This document shows positions 26,177 to 33,977 of a DNA stretch of 64,000 bases, piece after piece. The position numbers and the translations under genes are program-made. Every line of letters begins with the position of its first letter. Within the stretch, counting starts at the first letter, position 1. The DNA lies in the NCBI GenBank assembly GCA_963788185.1, contig CAWBGE010000021.1, forward strand, positions 1 through 64,000. The letters are read 5' to 3'. Source of the DNA: CAIWHR01 sp963788185. Its GTDB lineage: Bacteria > Pseudomonadota > Gammaproteobacteria > Burkholderiales > Casimicrobiaceae. The notes beneath the pieces were generated by a model. The model had not been told where the DNA came from. It did not search any database and saw only the letters and a program-made list of their open reading frames with translations.

Positions 26177-27409
26177 TCAGAACACGTCAGGCAGGTTGCG
26201 GCCTACCCAGAAATAGCCGCCACCATGTCCGCTTCCGCTTTGGCATCGGATCGAATAGGTGGCACCCGCACCCGATGAGTTCGTCGCCTCCACCTCCAAG
26301 ATCCAGTTGCCATTCGATCCGCCGTTGCGGGTGGACTTGTTTCCAAGGAATACCTCGCCGAACGACTGGATGTCACTTCCGCCTGCCACGACGGTGGTTC
26401 CATCCGGCGCTAGGAGCCGCATCTCGAGGTCGGCCAGCACGCCTGCATCGGTCCGCGCGACGGCACATTGCACCCAATCCGGATGCTTGAATTGAATCAC
26501 GTGCTGGTTGCGGTCTGCAGAGAAATATGACCCGATCGTGAACTTGTTGCCATTGTGGTCCGTCGATTGCGTGAAGTCGCGATTCGTGTGGCCGTCCTGA
26601 ACCGGAGAGGCCTTTGCGATTCGGAAATCGGCATCGAACGTCTGGTTGTTCTGCACCGTGCAGAACACGATCGCACCCGGCTCCCCGGAAGCCTGAAACT
26701 CGGTCGCGGTCAACCGAAAATTGGCGTAGTCCCCGGCCGGCGCGCCGACAACAGCAAAGATGTCCGTGAGACGGCGCATCTCGTTTGCGGCCAGCGTATA
26801 CGTTTGCGTGGTGCCCAGTTGAGCACCGAGACTATCCCGCAAACTGATATCGAGTACGGTCGGCTCCGACAAAGCAGTGACGAAACAATTGGTCCCATAT
26901 CCAGGAGCCGCTGCCTGCCGCTTCAGCCCGGTCACGTGCATGGTGGCGGCCGTAAATGTGTGCGGCGGAAACCCTTCGATTTCGAACCCCTGTCCCTGGG
27001 GGTTGTCGACGCGCGTGAACACCGCATAGGGTTCGTTGGTCGGATTGCCCTCGTAGGTGTAAAGCCAGCCAAAATTGGAACCGGCCGCAATTCCGGGACA
27101 AAGGCTCGCAAGATTGTTGAAACGCAGGACTTGATTCGCAAGGACAGCCTTGCTCCCGCAGAAGATCGGAACGGCGGTCGGTGTGCCGACCGCCGGAAAG
27201 TACGAGACGTTGATGTTGATGGTGATCGGATTCGGATTGTGGAAAAAGAACGAAGTCGTAAAGCTTGCGGTCGATGCCGCAATCGGAATGATCTGGATCG
27301 TGTGGTATCCGTCGGTACTCAGCGCCACCGCGGGACTCGCCGCAGACATCACGAGTGCGCCGGCGATCGCGGAGGTCATGAAGCGAAATCGTTCGAACAT
27401 CTTTAGCAT
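26177..27409 (-). CDS. Secreted protein with the unnamed four-Cys module and second shared module
   Basis: The ATG at 27409 follows GGGAGAAC and gives 410 residues with a signal peptide (MLKMFERFRFMTSAIAGALV, cleavage near PAVA); the frame runs 282 bp further upstream without protein character. Residues about 37-258 carry the same module as the CAP protein and its neighbour: IQIIPIAASTASF, GQGFEIEGFPPH, GTNCFVTALSE, PAGDYANFRL and VFCTVQNNQTFDADFRIAK. Residues about 285-410 (PDWVQCAVAR, VLADLEMRLLAPDGT, NWILEVEATNSS, YSIRCQSGSG) match the C-terminus of the protein at 23670-24926. The two are therefore ancient paralogues. The gene has its own terminator. Function is unknown. Confidence 0.75.
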   Translation of the reverse strand: MLKMFERFRFMTSAIAGALVMSAASPAVALSTDGYHTIQIIPIAASTASFTTSFFFHNPNPITININVSYFPAVGTPTAVPIFCGSKAVLANQVLRFNNLASLCPGIAAGSNFGWLYTYEGNPTNEPYAVFTRVDNPQGQGFEIEGFPPHTFTAATMHVTGLKRQAAAPGYGTNCFVTALSEPTVLDISLRDSLGAQLGTTQTYTLAANEMRRLTDIFAVVGAPAGDYANFRLTATEFQASGEPGAIVFCTVQNNQTFDADFRIAKASPVQDGHTNRDFTQSTDHNGNKFTIGSYFSADRNQHVIQFKHPDWVQCAVARTDAGVLADLEMRLLAPDGTTVVAGGSDIQSFGEVFLGNKSTRNGGSNGNWILEVEATNSSGAGATYSIRCQSGSGHGGGYFWVGRNLPDVF

Positions 27410-27527
27410 TGTCGTTCTCCCATTGATTGCTGAAAGCAACTCAGAAAACCGCGCCGCACATTGCCGCACTTTGGCGCGCACCAACACTTCCCGGCGCGGG
27501 CAGGTTGCCCATGCCGCTCGACCTTCT

Positions 27528-28133
27528 TCATGGTCTTGACCTTCGCTCGGCAACCAGTCGATCCGGAAACGGCTGCTTGCCGTCGAGCATCGCCTGCAGA
27601 TCCTCGAGTTCGAGGTGATGCCGCGCTGCAAACGCCGCCGGATCCGAGCGTGCTTCACTGATGGTCGCCTGACGAGCCAAACCATCGGCACGGCGTTCCG
27701 CCTCGGTCTCGGCTGCCGTGTAATTGCGCAGTACGTATGTTTGGCCGTCGGGTCCCGCGCGCACCTCGGAAGGCGGCGCCGCCGGACCGGAGTCCGTTCC
27801 AGAAAAGCTGGGGGGCATTGCGCGCGGCGCGCGCGTTTGGGGGCTCAGGGCCCCGCTGTCGCCCGAGGGTGGCGCAGCACCCGTAGCTCGGGATAGTGTC
27901 GAAGACATGCGCGCGTCGGCCTCGCCGATGGACGAAGATCCCGACTGCGCGGAGAGAGGCGCCCCGACTGCTTTCGACGCTCCGGGTTGCGGCCGTCCGG
28001 CACGCTCCTCCGATGCTGCATCGGGTTCGGATCCCGAGTCGAGTGCGCGCGGCGAAAGCGCAACCAGCGCACCGAAATACAGGACTGCCGTGCAAACTCC
28101 GATCACAAGCAGCGGTCCGGGCGCACGGTTCAT
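27528..28133 (-). CDS. Hypothetical membrane-anchored protein with low-complexity linker
   Basis: The ATG at 28133 has GGAG seven bases upstream; a TTG two codons earlier is also possible. The ~201-residue protein begins MNRAPGPLLVIGVCTAVLYF, a single N-terminal helix, followed by a Ser/Ala/Pro-rich stretch (about 35-115). A C-terminal segment (about 120-200) contains GQTYVLRNYTAAETEAERRA and FAARHHLELEDLQAMLDGKQ. This reads as an anchored periplasmic protein. No family recognised. It lies upstream of the secreted-protein gene in the same direction and diverges from the GT4 gene at 28407. Confidence 0.6.
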   Translation of the reverse strand: MNRAPGPLLVIGVCTAVLYFGALVALSPRALDSGSEPDAASEERAGRPQPGASKAVGAPLSAQSGSSSIGEADARMSSTLSRATGAAPPSGDSGALSPQTRAPRAMPPSFSGTDSGPAAPPSEVRAGPDGQTYVLRNYTAAETEAERRADGLARQATISEARSDPAAFAARHHLELEDLQAMLDGKQPFPDRLVAERRSRP

Positions 28134-28406
28134 TTCCAATCTCCAAACTGCGCTAACCTACGTGTTCAATCAAAGCACAAAATCCACTTCAGTGCCAAGC
28201 AGAATATTCACCACGAACCGACATTTGCCGGAAGCCGACGCACATGCAAATTGTCGTCAACAATCGCCGCCCCTTGAGGCGACCACCATAGTTCGGGCAC
28301 GGCAATGCATCAGGCTTGGTCCGAGTACGGCGTGCCCTGCGAGCGTCTGCTGCCATGCGCTACGGCAACAGACAACCTCGGCTGCCCGTCAACAGGATGC
28401 AGTGAC

Positions 28407-29558
28407 ATGCGAGCGCGCACGGCAATAGTCCACGACTGGCTCGACACCTGGCGCGGCGGCGAGAACGTCCTCGCGGAACTGATCGCGCTGTTTCCCGACG
28501 CCGATCTCTTCGCACTGGTCGACTTTCTGCCGGATGAGTGGCGGTCGCGCCTTGGCGGCAAGCGCGCACGCACGTCGTTCCTGCAACGCCTGCCCTACGC
28601 CCGCAACCGGTTTCGCAACTACCTGCCGCTGATGCCGAAGGCCATCGAGTCGCTCGATGTCGGCGCCTACGATCTGGTGCTGTCCACGTCGCACGCGGTG
28701 GCGAAGGGCGTGCGCACGCGCCCCGACCAGCTGCACATCTGCTATTGCTTCACGCCGATGCGCTACGCGTGGGACCTGTCCGAGCAGTACCTTGCCGTCA
28801 GCGGCATCGCGCACGGTCCCGCCGCACCGCTGGTGCGCGCGCTGCTGCGCCGGCTGCAGGAGTGGGACCGACGGACCAGTTCCCGCGTCAACCATTACGT
28901 CGCGATCTCCGAATACATCCGCGATCGCATCCATCGCTGCTACGACCGGGACGCGACGGTGATTTATCCGCCGGTCGACGTCGACTTCTTCACGCCCGAC
29001 ACGATGGCGCCTCCACCGGCGCAACGCGACTACTTCGTTACCGCCTCGCGCTGGGTCCCGTACAAGCGCATCGATGCGATCGTCGCCGCGTTCAAGGCGT
29101 TGCCGGATCGCCGGCTGATCCTGGTCGGCGATGGTCCCGAGGCGCCGCGCATACGCGCCGCGGCGGGCGCCAATGTCGAGTTCGTCGGCGAGGTGCCGCG
29201 GGAGCGGCTGCGCGATCTGCTGCGAGGTGCGCGCGCATTCGTCTTCGCCGCCGAAGAGGACTTCGGCATTCTCCCCGTCGAAGCCCAGGCTTGCGGCACG
29301 CCGGTGATCGCCTGCGGCCGCGGCGGCGTGCTCGAAACCGTGATCGAAGGTGGCGCGGGCCGCACGGGGATCTTCTTCCATGAGCAAACGCCCGCCGCGA
29401 TCGCCGACGCGGTCAGTCGCTTCGATGTCGAAGTCGCCGGGATCGACCCGACAGCATGCGTTCACAGCGCGCAGCGCTTCGCAAGCGGACGATTCGCGCG
29501 CGAAATCCAGGCCTTCGTCGAGCGCACCCATGCGGATTTCCGCGCCGGGAGGCGATAA
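28407..29558 (+). CDS. GT4-family glycosyltransferase
   Basis: The ATG at 28407 gives 383 residues beginning RARTAIVHDWLDTWRGGENV, a standard start for this GT4 subgroup; the frame runs about 100 bp further up without similarity. Key segments are HICYCFTPMRYAWDL in the N-lobe and YFVTASRWVPYKRIDAIVAA at the lobe junction. The donor site is EDFGILPVEAQACGTPVIA, with the EX7E glutamates. It is cytoplasmic, retaining and probably adds an early sugar to the carrier-linked glycan started by the adjacent WcaJ-like enzyme. It is separated from that gene by 9 bp. Confidence 0.88.
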   Translation: MRARTAIVHDWLDTWRGGENVLAELIALFPDADLFALVDFLPDEWRSRLGGKRARTSFLQRLPYARNRFRNYLPLMPKAIESLDVGAYDLVLSTSHAVAKGVRTRPDQLHICYCFTPMRYAWDLSEQYLAVSGIAHGPAAPLVRALLRRLQEWDRRTSSRVNHYVAISEYIRDRIHRCYDRDATVIYPPVDVDFFTPDTMAPPPAQRDYFVTASRWVPYKRIDAIVAAFKALPDRRLILVGDGPEAPRIRAAAGANVEFVGEVPRERLRDLLRGARAFVFAAEEDFGILPVEAQACGTPVIACGRGGVLETVIEGGAGRTGIFFHEQTPAAIADAVSRFDVEVAGIDPTACVHSAQRFASGRFAREIQAFVERTHADFRAGRR

Positions 29559-29567
29559 TACGATGTC

Positions 29568-30962
29568 ATGCAACGTCGCCTGCTGAAGCCCCACGCCTCG
29601 CTGTTCGCCGCCGTCCTGCGCGCCAGCGATCCGTTGGCAACGGTAGTCGTCGGCATCGTCGGCTACGCGCTGTACCTTCAGGACTTCCCACTGCCCGAGC
29701 GCTACGTGCTGTTCCTGGTGGTGGGCGCGCTCGCGGTGGCCGCGCTGTTCCCGATGTTTCGCCTCTACGAGCCGCAGCGAGGCGTTTCCGTCGTCGAGGA
29801 GATCCGCAGCCTCGTGTTCGCGTGGCTGCTGGTGACTGGTCTCGTCGGGGGCGCCATCTTCGCCACCAAGTCGGGCGACGCGTTTTCGCGCGTCTGGGTG
29901 TCCGTCTGGCTGGCCGGAGGCCTCGCGGCCACTGTCGTCCTGCGCTTGTCCGCACGGCTTGCGCTGCGCGCGCTGCGCCGCCGCGGCCTCAATCTGCGTT
30001 ATGTAGCCATCGTGGGCGCGGGCACACTGGGTCGGACCGTTGCCGAACGACTGCAGGGCGCGCCTTGGGCGGGCTACAGCGTGGTCGGGTTCTTCGACGA
30101 CGACGCGAGCAAGATCGGAACGGAAGTTGCGGGCCGCCGCGTGCTGGCCTCGCCCGACGTCCTCGCCCACGAGGTCAATGCCGATACGATCGATCAGGTG
30201 TGGATCGCGCTGCCACTGCGGGCCGAGCCGCGAATTCGCGCGATCCTGTCGTCGCTGCGTTCGTCAACGGCGGAAATCCGGTTCGTGCCCGACATCTACA
30301 GCTTTCACCTGCTCAACCACTCGGTCTCGGAAATCGCCGGCTTGCCGGTCGTGTCGTTGACGGACACGCCCATGTCGGGACCGAACCGGGTCGCCAAGGC
30401 GGTCGAAGATCTCGTGCTCGCCAGCTTGCTGCTCCTTCCGGCGTTGCCGCTCATGGCACTCATCGCGATCGGCATCCGCGCGTCGTCGCCCGGACCCATT
30501 TTCTACCGCCAGAATCGCGTCACCTGGTACGGCGAGCGATTCGAGATGCTCAAGTTCCGCACCATGCCGGTCGACGCAGAAGCGGGCTCGGGTCCCGTGT
30601 GGTCGAAGCCCGGGGAAAAGCGGGCGACGCCGTTCGGCGCGCTGCTGCGTCGATTGAGTCTCGATGAACTGCCGCAGCTCTTCAACGTGCTGAAGGGCGA
30701 GATGTCGCTCGTCGGCCCGCGGCCGGAGCGGCCGGAGTTCGTCGAGCAGTTCCGGCGCGAGATCCCCGGCTACATGCAAAAGCACCTGGTGAAAGGCGGC
30801 ATCACCGGCTGGGCGCAGATCCACGATTTGCGCGGCGGCACCGATCTCGTACGACGCATCGAATACGATCTCTTCTACATCGAGAACTGGTCGGTGTGGT
30901 TCGACCTCCGGATCCTGGCACTCACGGCTGTGCACGTTCTTCGAAGCAAGAACGCGCATTGA
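29568..30962 (+). CDS. Undecaprenyl-phosphate sugar phosphotransferase, WcaJ/polyisoprenyl-phosphate hexose-1-phosphate transferase family
   Basis: The 464-residue protein has four predicted N-terminal helices (residues 15-125), a CoA-binding-like Rossmann region (YVAIVGAGTLGRTVAERL near 145), a further helix (about 280-305) and the C-terminal Bact_transf domain. Catalytic features are visible: FYRQNRVTWYG, FEMLKFRTMPVD, LRRLSLDELPQLFNVLKGEM and GPRPERPEF. It transfers a hexose-1-phosphate from UDP-sugar to undecaprenyl phosphate on the cytoplasmic face and so starts glycan synthesis. It is the only initiating enzyme in the window. The start ATG follows GGGAGGCG. Which exporter or polymerase uses its product cannot be told. 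Confidence 0.92.
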   Translation: MQRRLLKPHASLFAAVLRASDPLATVVVGIVGYALYLQDFPLPERYVLFLVVGALAVAALFPMFRLYEPQRGVSVVEEIRSLVFAWLLVTGLVGGAIFATKSGDAFSRVWVSVWLAGGLAATVVLRLSARLALRALRRRGLNLRYVAIVGAGTLGRTVAERLQGAPWAGYSVVGFFDDDASKIGTEVAGRRVLASPDVLAHEVNADTIDQVWIALPLRAEPRIRAILSSLRSSTAEIRFVPDIYSFHLLNHSVSEIAGLPVVSLTDTPMSGPNRVAKAVEDLVLASLLLLPALPLMALIAIGIRASSPGPIFYRQNRVTWYGERFEMLKFRTMPVDAEAGSGPVWSKPGEKRATPFGALLRRLSLDELPQLFNVLKGEMSLVGPRPERPEFVEQFRREIPGYMQKHLVKGGITGWAQIHDLRGGTDLVRRIEYDLFYIENWSVWFDLRILALTAVHVLRSKNAH

Positions 30963-31002
30963 ATCGCGATTGCGGTACCGCGCCGGTAGAATGCCGCCCT
31001 AA

Positions 31003-31042
31003 GTACCCCGATTCGCAAATGCGCAGTTACGAATCGGTGTAC
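31003..31042. other. Imperfect 13-bp inverted repeat downstream of the initiating transferase
   Basis: Arms GTACcCCGATTCG (31003-31015) and CGAATCGGtGTAC (31030-31042) pair with one mismatch around a 14-nt loop. No T-run follows, so it is not a classical terminator. It could be an attenuator, mRNA-stabilising hairpin or operator between 30962 and the gene at 31097. Confidence 0.5.
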
Positions 31043-31096
31043 TCAGAGGCATTCGCTTGAGCCGGTATCGGAAACTGAACCCGTTAGTTTGAACCC

Positions 31097-32509
31097 ATGA
31101 CGCGCGCCGACGATCCCGATCAAACCGGAAACCCCCCGGACCCCCGGCCGTTCCGGTTCGACAGTGGCCCCGTGCGGCTGGAGCCCCTCCCCGAGCAGCC
31201 GCCGCTGACGCCAAGCGAGCCTTCGCAGGATGCCGATCCGGATGCCGCGATCGCGGCACGGATGTCGCGCATCCAGCAGCGCCTGGACAGCCTGAAGAAG
31301 CGATCGTCATCGGAGGCTGCCGGATCGAGCGGGATGGCGAAATTCGGGCGCTCCGTGCAATGGTGGATCGTCGGGGTCCTCGGTCTGACTTCCGGATTGG
31401 CGGTGATCATCGCCTACCTCGCCGTGGCCGTTCCGGGGCCGTGGTTCCCGTCAAGCGCCGAGCAGTCGTTTGGCGGAACGTCGCTCCAGCTTGTTCGCGG
31501 CCACGGCGAATACGTCGGCGGAGCGTTGATCGTTTCGGCACCGGCCGATGACGGTGTGGCCGTCATTTCAGTCAACGGCAACCTGCGCGCCGATCGCATA
31601 CGCGGAATTGCCTGGACCGTAACGGGAGTTCCCGATACCGCCAAGGTCGGGATCGCGTGGCGAAGCGACGTCCAGCCGGGGCGAACCTACGGCCTGCCCG
31701 CCATCGTCGAGGCCGGTCGCCTGCGGCCGGTCGTTGTCGGCGGTGCTCCGGGCTGGATCGGCAACATCAACGGACTGGGGTTGGTCGTCGCGGGGACATT
31801 CGTCCAGCCAATTCGCGTCGTTGGCGTCACCGCGAAGCCGATGGGCGCCATCGAGACCTTGCGCGACCGCGCCGCCGAATGGCTCGCCTTCGAGGGATGG
31901 AGCGGCACCTCTGTGAATGTCATCGCCGGGGGCGCCGACGCGCAGGACTTGCCGCTTCCGCCGCTGGTCGCAGCCGTCGTCGCACTGGGTGCGGCCTTGT
32001 TGCTCGGACTGCGCCGCTGGCGCCCGCACTGGGTACCCAATGCTGCCCTCGGGGTTGGTGTCCTCTTCGTCGTCGGCTGGTTCGTCCTGGATCTGCGGTG
32101 GTCAGCCAACCTCATCCGCCAGGTGGCGACAACCTGGAGCATGTTCGGCGGGAAGAGCGAGCGGGACAAGCGTCTGGTGGACGCGGACGGGCAACTCTAC
32201 CAGTTCATCGAAAGCGTGCGTGCGGTGCTGCCACCCACGCCGCAGCGTGTCTGGGTCGTGTCGGACGCCCCCTATTTCAGCGGCCGGGCTGCGTACCATC
32301 TCTATCCGCACAACATCCACTTTCGGCCGCGTAGTCGCGCGATGCCTGATCGGGCGTGGATCAAGCCGGGGGACTGGCTGCTCGTATTCAATCGGCGCGG
32401 CGTGGAGTTCAATGAAGCGCGCCACACGCTGCGATGGGACGGCGCCACGGAAGTCGCTGCCGACCTGAAAACTTCCGGCGCCGGCGCCGCGCTGTTCCTG
32501 ATCAGGTAG
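31097..32509 (+). CDS. Hypothetical membrane protein of a glycan locus
   Basis: The 470-residue protein starts at ATG 31097. Residues 1-90 are a Pro/Asp-rich cytoplasmic part with a short helical stretch. A membrane helix (about 93-113) leads to a periplasmic beta-rich domain (about 115-285). Two further helices lie around 293-335, and the last 130 residues are soluble with RVWVVSDAPYFSGRAAYHLYP. I do not recognise the family. It is four bases from a GT-C-like membrane protein gene, so the two products probably act together in assembly or transfer of the glycan. Confidence 0.6.
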   Translation: MTRADDPDQTGNPPDPRPFRFDSGPVRLEPLPEQPPLTPSEPSQDADPDAAIAARMSRIQQRLDSLKKRSSSEAAGSSGMAKFGRSVQWWIVGVLGLTSGLAVIIAYLAVAVPGPWFPSSAEQSFGGTSLQLVRGHGEYVGGALIVSAPADDGVAVISVNGNLRADRIRGIAWTVTGVPDTAKVGIAWRSDVQPGRTYGLPAIVEAGRLRPVVVGGAPGWIGNINGLGLVVAGTFVQPIRVVGVTAKPMGAIETLRDRAAEWLAFEGWSGTSVNVIAGGADAQDLPLPPLVAAVVALGAALLLGLRRWRPHWVPNAALGVGVLFVVGWFVLDLRWSANLIRQVATTWSMFGGKSERDKRLVDADGQLYQFIESVRAVLPPTPQRVWVVSDAPYFSGRAAYHLYPHNIHFRPRSRAMPDRAWIKPGDWLLVFNRRGVEFNEARHTLRWDGATEVAADLKTSGAGAALFLIR

Positions 32510-32513
32510 CCGC

Positions 32514-33968
32514 ATGATCGACTATCTCGTTCTGTTGCTCGGACACGCATTGGTCTGGGGCCTGGGTATCGCGCTGGTGCTGGCACTCCCCGGCCCGAAG
32601 GCGCCCCCCCCGCGTGCAGGACGAGTGCCCGACCCGACGGGCGAGGTCGCCTGGACGCTGGGCGTCGGGTGGTTTGCCGGCGCATTCGTGCTCACCCTGG
32701 TGATCAGGCTTGCCGGCATCATTGGCGTGCCCTTCAGTCGGATTTCGATCGGCGGCCCGGTGCTGCTGCTACTCGTCCTGTTCGGGATGCTGGTCCTGTC
32801 GGTACGAAGAGTGCGCGGACCATCGGACATCCGCGCCGGCGAAGATGCCCACGACGCGGCGCCGGATGCATCCGGCGGCACGCTGCTGTCCCGCTGGCAG
32901 CGATGGCTCTGGTACGCGTTGCTGGCGTGGATCGTGTTTCGGCTCGGGCTGCTCCTGGTCGAGACGGCGACGCGGCCCCTGTACGCATGGGACTCGTGGA
33001 TGCAATGGGCAACCAAGGCCCGCGTCTGGTTTGCGCTGAAGGACATGACCCCGTTCGCGCCGCTGGAGGTCTGGCTCGCGGGCAACGGCGCGTCCTACAT
33101 CGATGCCGCGCCGCACTATCCGGCGACGGTTCCGCTTTGGCAGCTGTGGTCCGCGCTGCTGATCGACCGCTGGGACGATTCGCTCACCAATTTCGCGTGG
33201 TGGGCGACGGCAGTGGCGCTGGCGAGCGCCACCTACGGCTTTTTGCGCAGCACCGGGGGCAGCGCACTGGCCGCGCTGACGGGCGCGTGGCTCGTCGCCT
33301 CGCTACCCATACTCGATGCGCATGTGGCCCTCGCCGGCTACGCGGATCTCCCGATGGCGGGTTATTTCACGCTTGCGGTGTTGTGCGGGATGCGCTGGAC
33401 CCGCAAGCGCGACTTCCGCGACCTTGCGCTGTTGGTTCTGTTCGCAGTCGCCCTTCCGACGATCAAGAATCCGGGCAAGGTGTGGCTGCTGCTGCTCCTT
33501 CCGGGCATGCTGATCGCCCTGCTGCCGCGCCACGGCCCGCGAGTGGTGGGAGTGCTCGTGGGGCTGGGCGTGCTTGCCACGCTCGTCCTGGCGCAAACCT
33601 CCACATCGATCCTGGGCTACCAGCTTCATCTCAGCGGAGCATTCCCGGCGCGCGGCCTTCTCGACGCGTATTTCCTGTACGCGAACTGGCATCTTCTCGG
33701 CTTCGCCGTGGTCGCCGCGCTGCTCATCGGCCACCGATCAGCGTTGGGACCCGACATCGCTCCGATGACCGTGACGCTGGGTATCGGACTGCTGTTTCTG
33801 CTCTTCGGCTTCACCTTCACCAATGCCTACGCGTGGGTCGAAGACCAGTCAACCGTCAATCGGGCGACGCTGCACCTGGCACCCCTGCTCGTCACCTGGC
33901 TGATGCTGGTTTTCGGCGACTGGTCGAAGCGGATGACTGCCGCGCCGACGGCAGGTGCCGCTTCCTGA
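32514..33968 (+). CDS. Polytopic membrane protein, GT-C/GT39-like glycosyltransferase candidate
   Basis: The 484-residue protein has about 11 predicted membrane helices. The first large periplasmic loop contains PLYAWDSWMQWATKARVWF, with an Asp in the position of the catalytic acid of GT39-type enzymes, and AAPHYPATVPLWQLW, a motif usual in bacterial GT-C proteins. It would use polyprenyl-phosphate sugars in the periplasm. It could instead be a ligase- or polymerase-like protein; the size and loop layout favour GT-C. It is close-packed with the genes on both sides. Confidence 0.65.
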   Translation: MIDYLVLLLGHALVWGLGIALVLALPGPKAPPPRAGRVPDPTGEVAWTLGVGWFAGAFVLTLVIRLAGIIGVPFSRISIGGPVLLLLVLFGMLVLSVRRVRGPSDIRAGEDAHDAAPDASGGTLLSRWQRWLWYALLAWIVFRLGLLLVETATRPLYAWDSWMQWATKARVWFALKDMTPFAPLEVWLAGNGASYIDAAPHYPATVPLWQLWSALLIDRWDDSLTNFAWWATAVALASATYGFLRSTGGSALAALTGAWLVASLPILDAHVALAGYADLPMAGYFTLAVLCGMRWTRKRDFRDLALLVLFAVALPTIKNPGKVWLLLLLPGMLIALLPRHGPRVVGVLVGLGVLATLVLAQTSTSILGYQLHLSGAFPARGLLDAYFLYANWHLLGFAVVAALLIGHRSALGPDIAPMTVTLGIGLLFLLFGFTFTNAYAWVEDQSTVNRATLHLAPLLVTWLMLVFGDWSKRMTAAPTAGAAS

Positions 33969-33977
33969 ACGCCGTTC

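Noticed and set aside
27724..28428. Plus-strand open frame opposite the hypothetical anchored protein
   Set aside because: The minus-strand frame has a ribosome-binding site, a membrane anchor and sensible composition; the plus frame has none.
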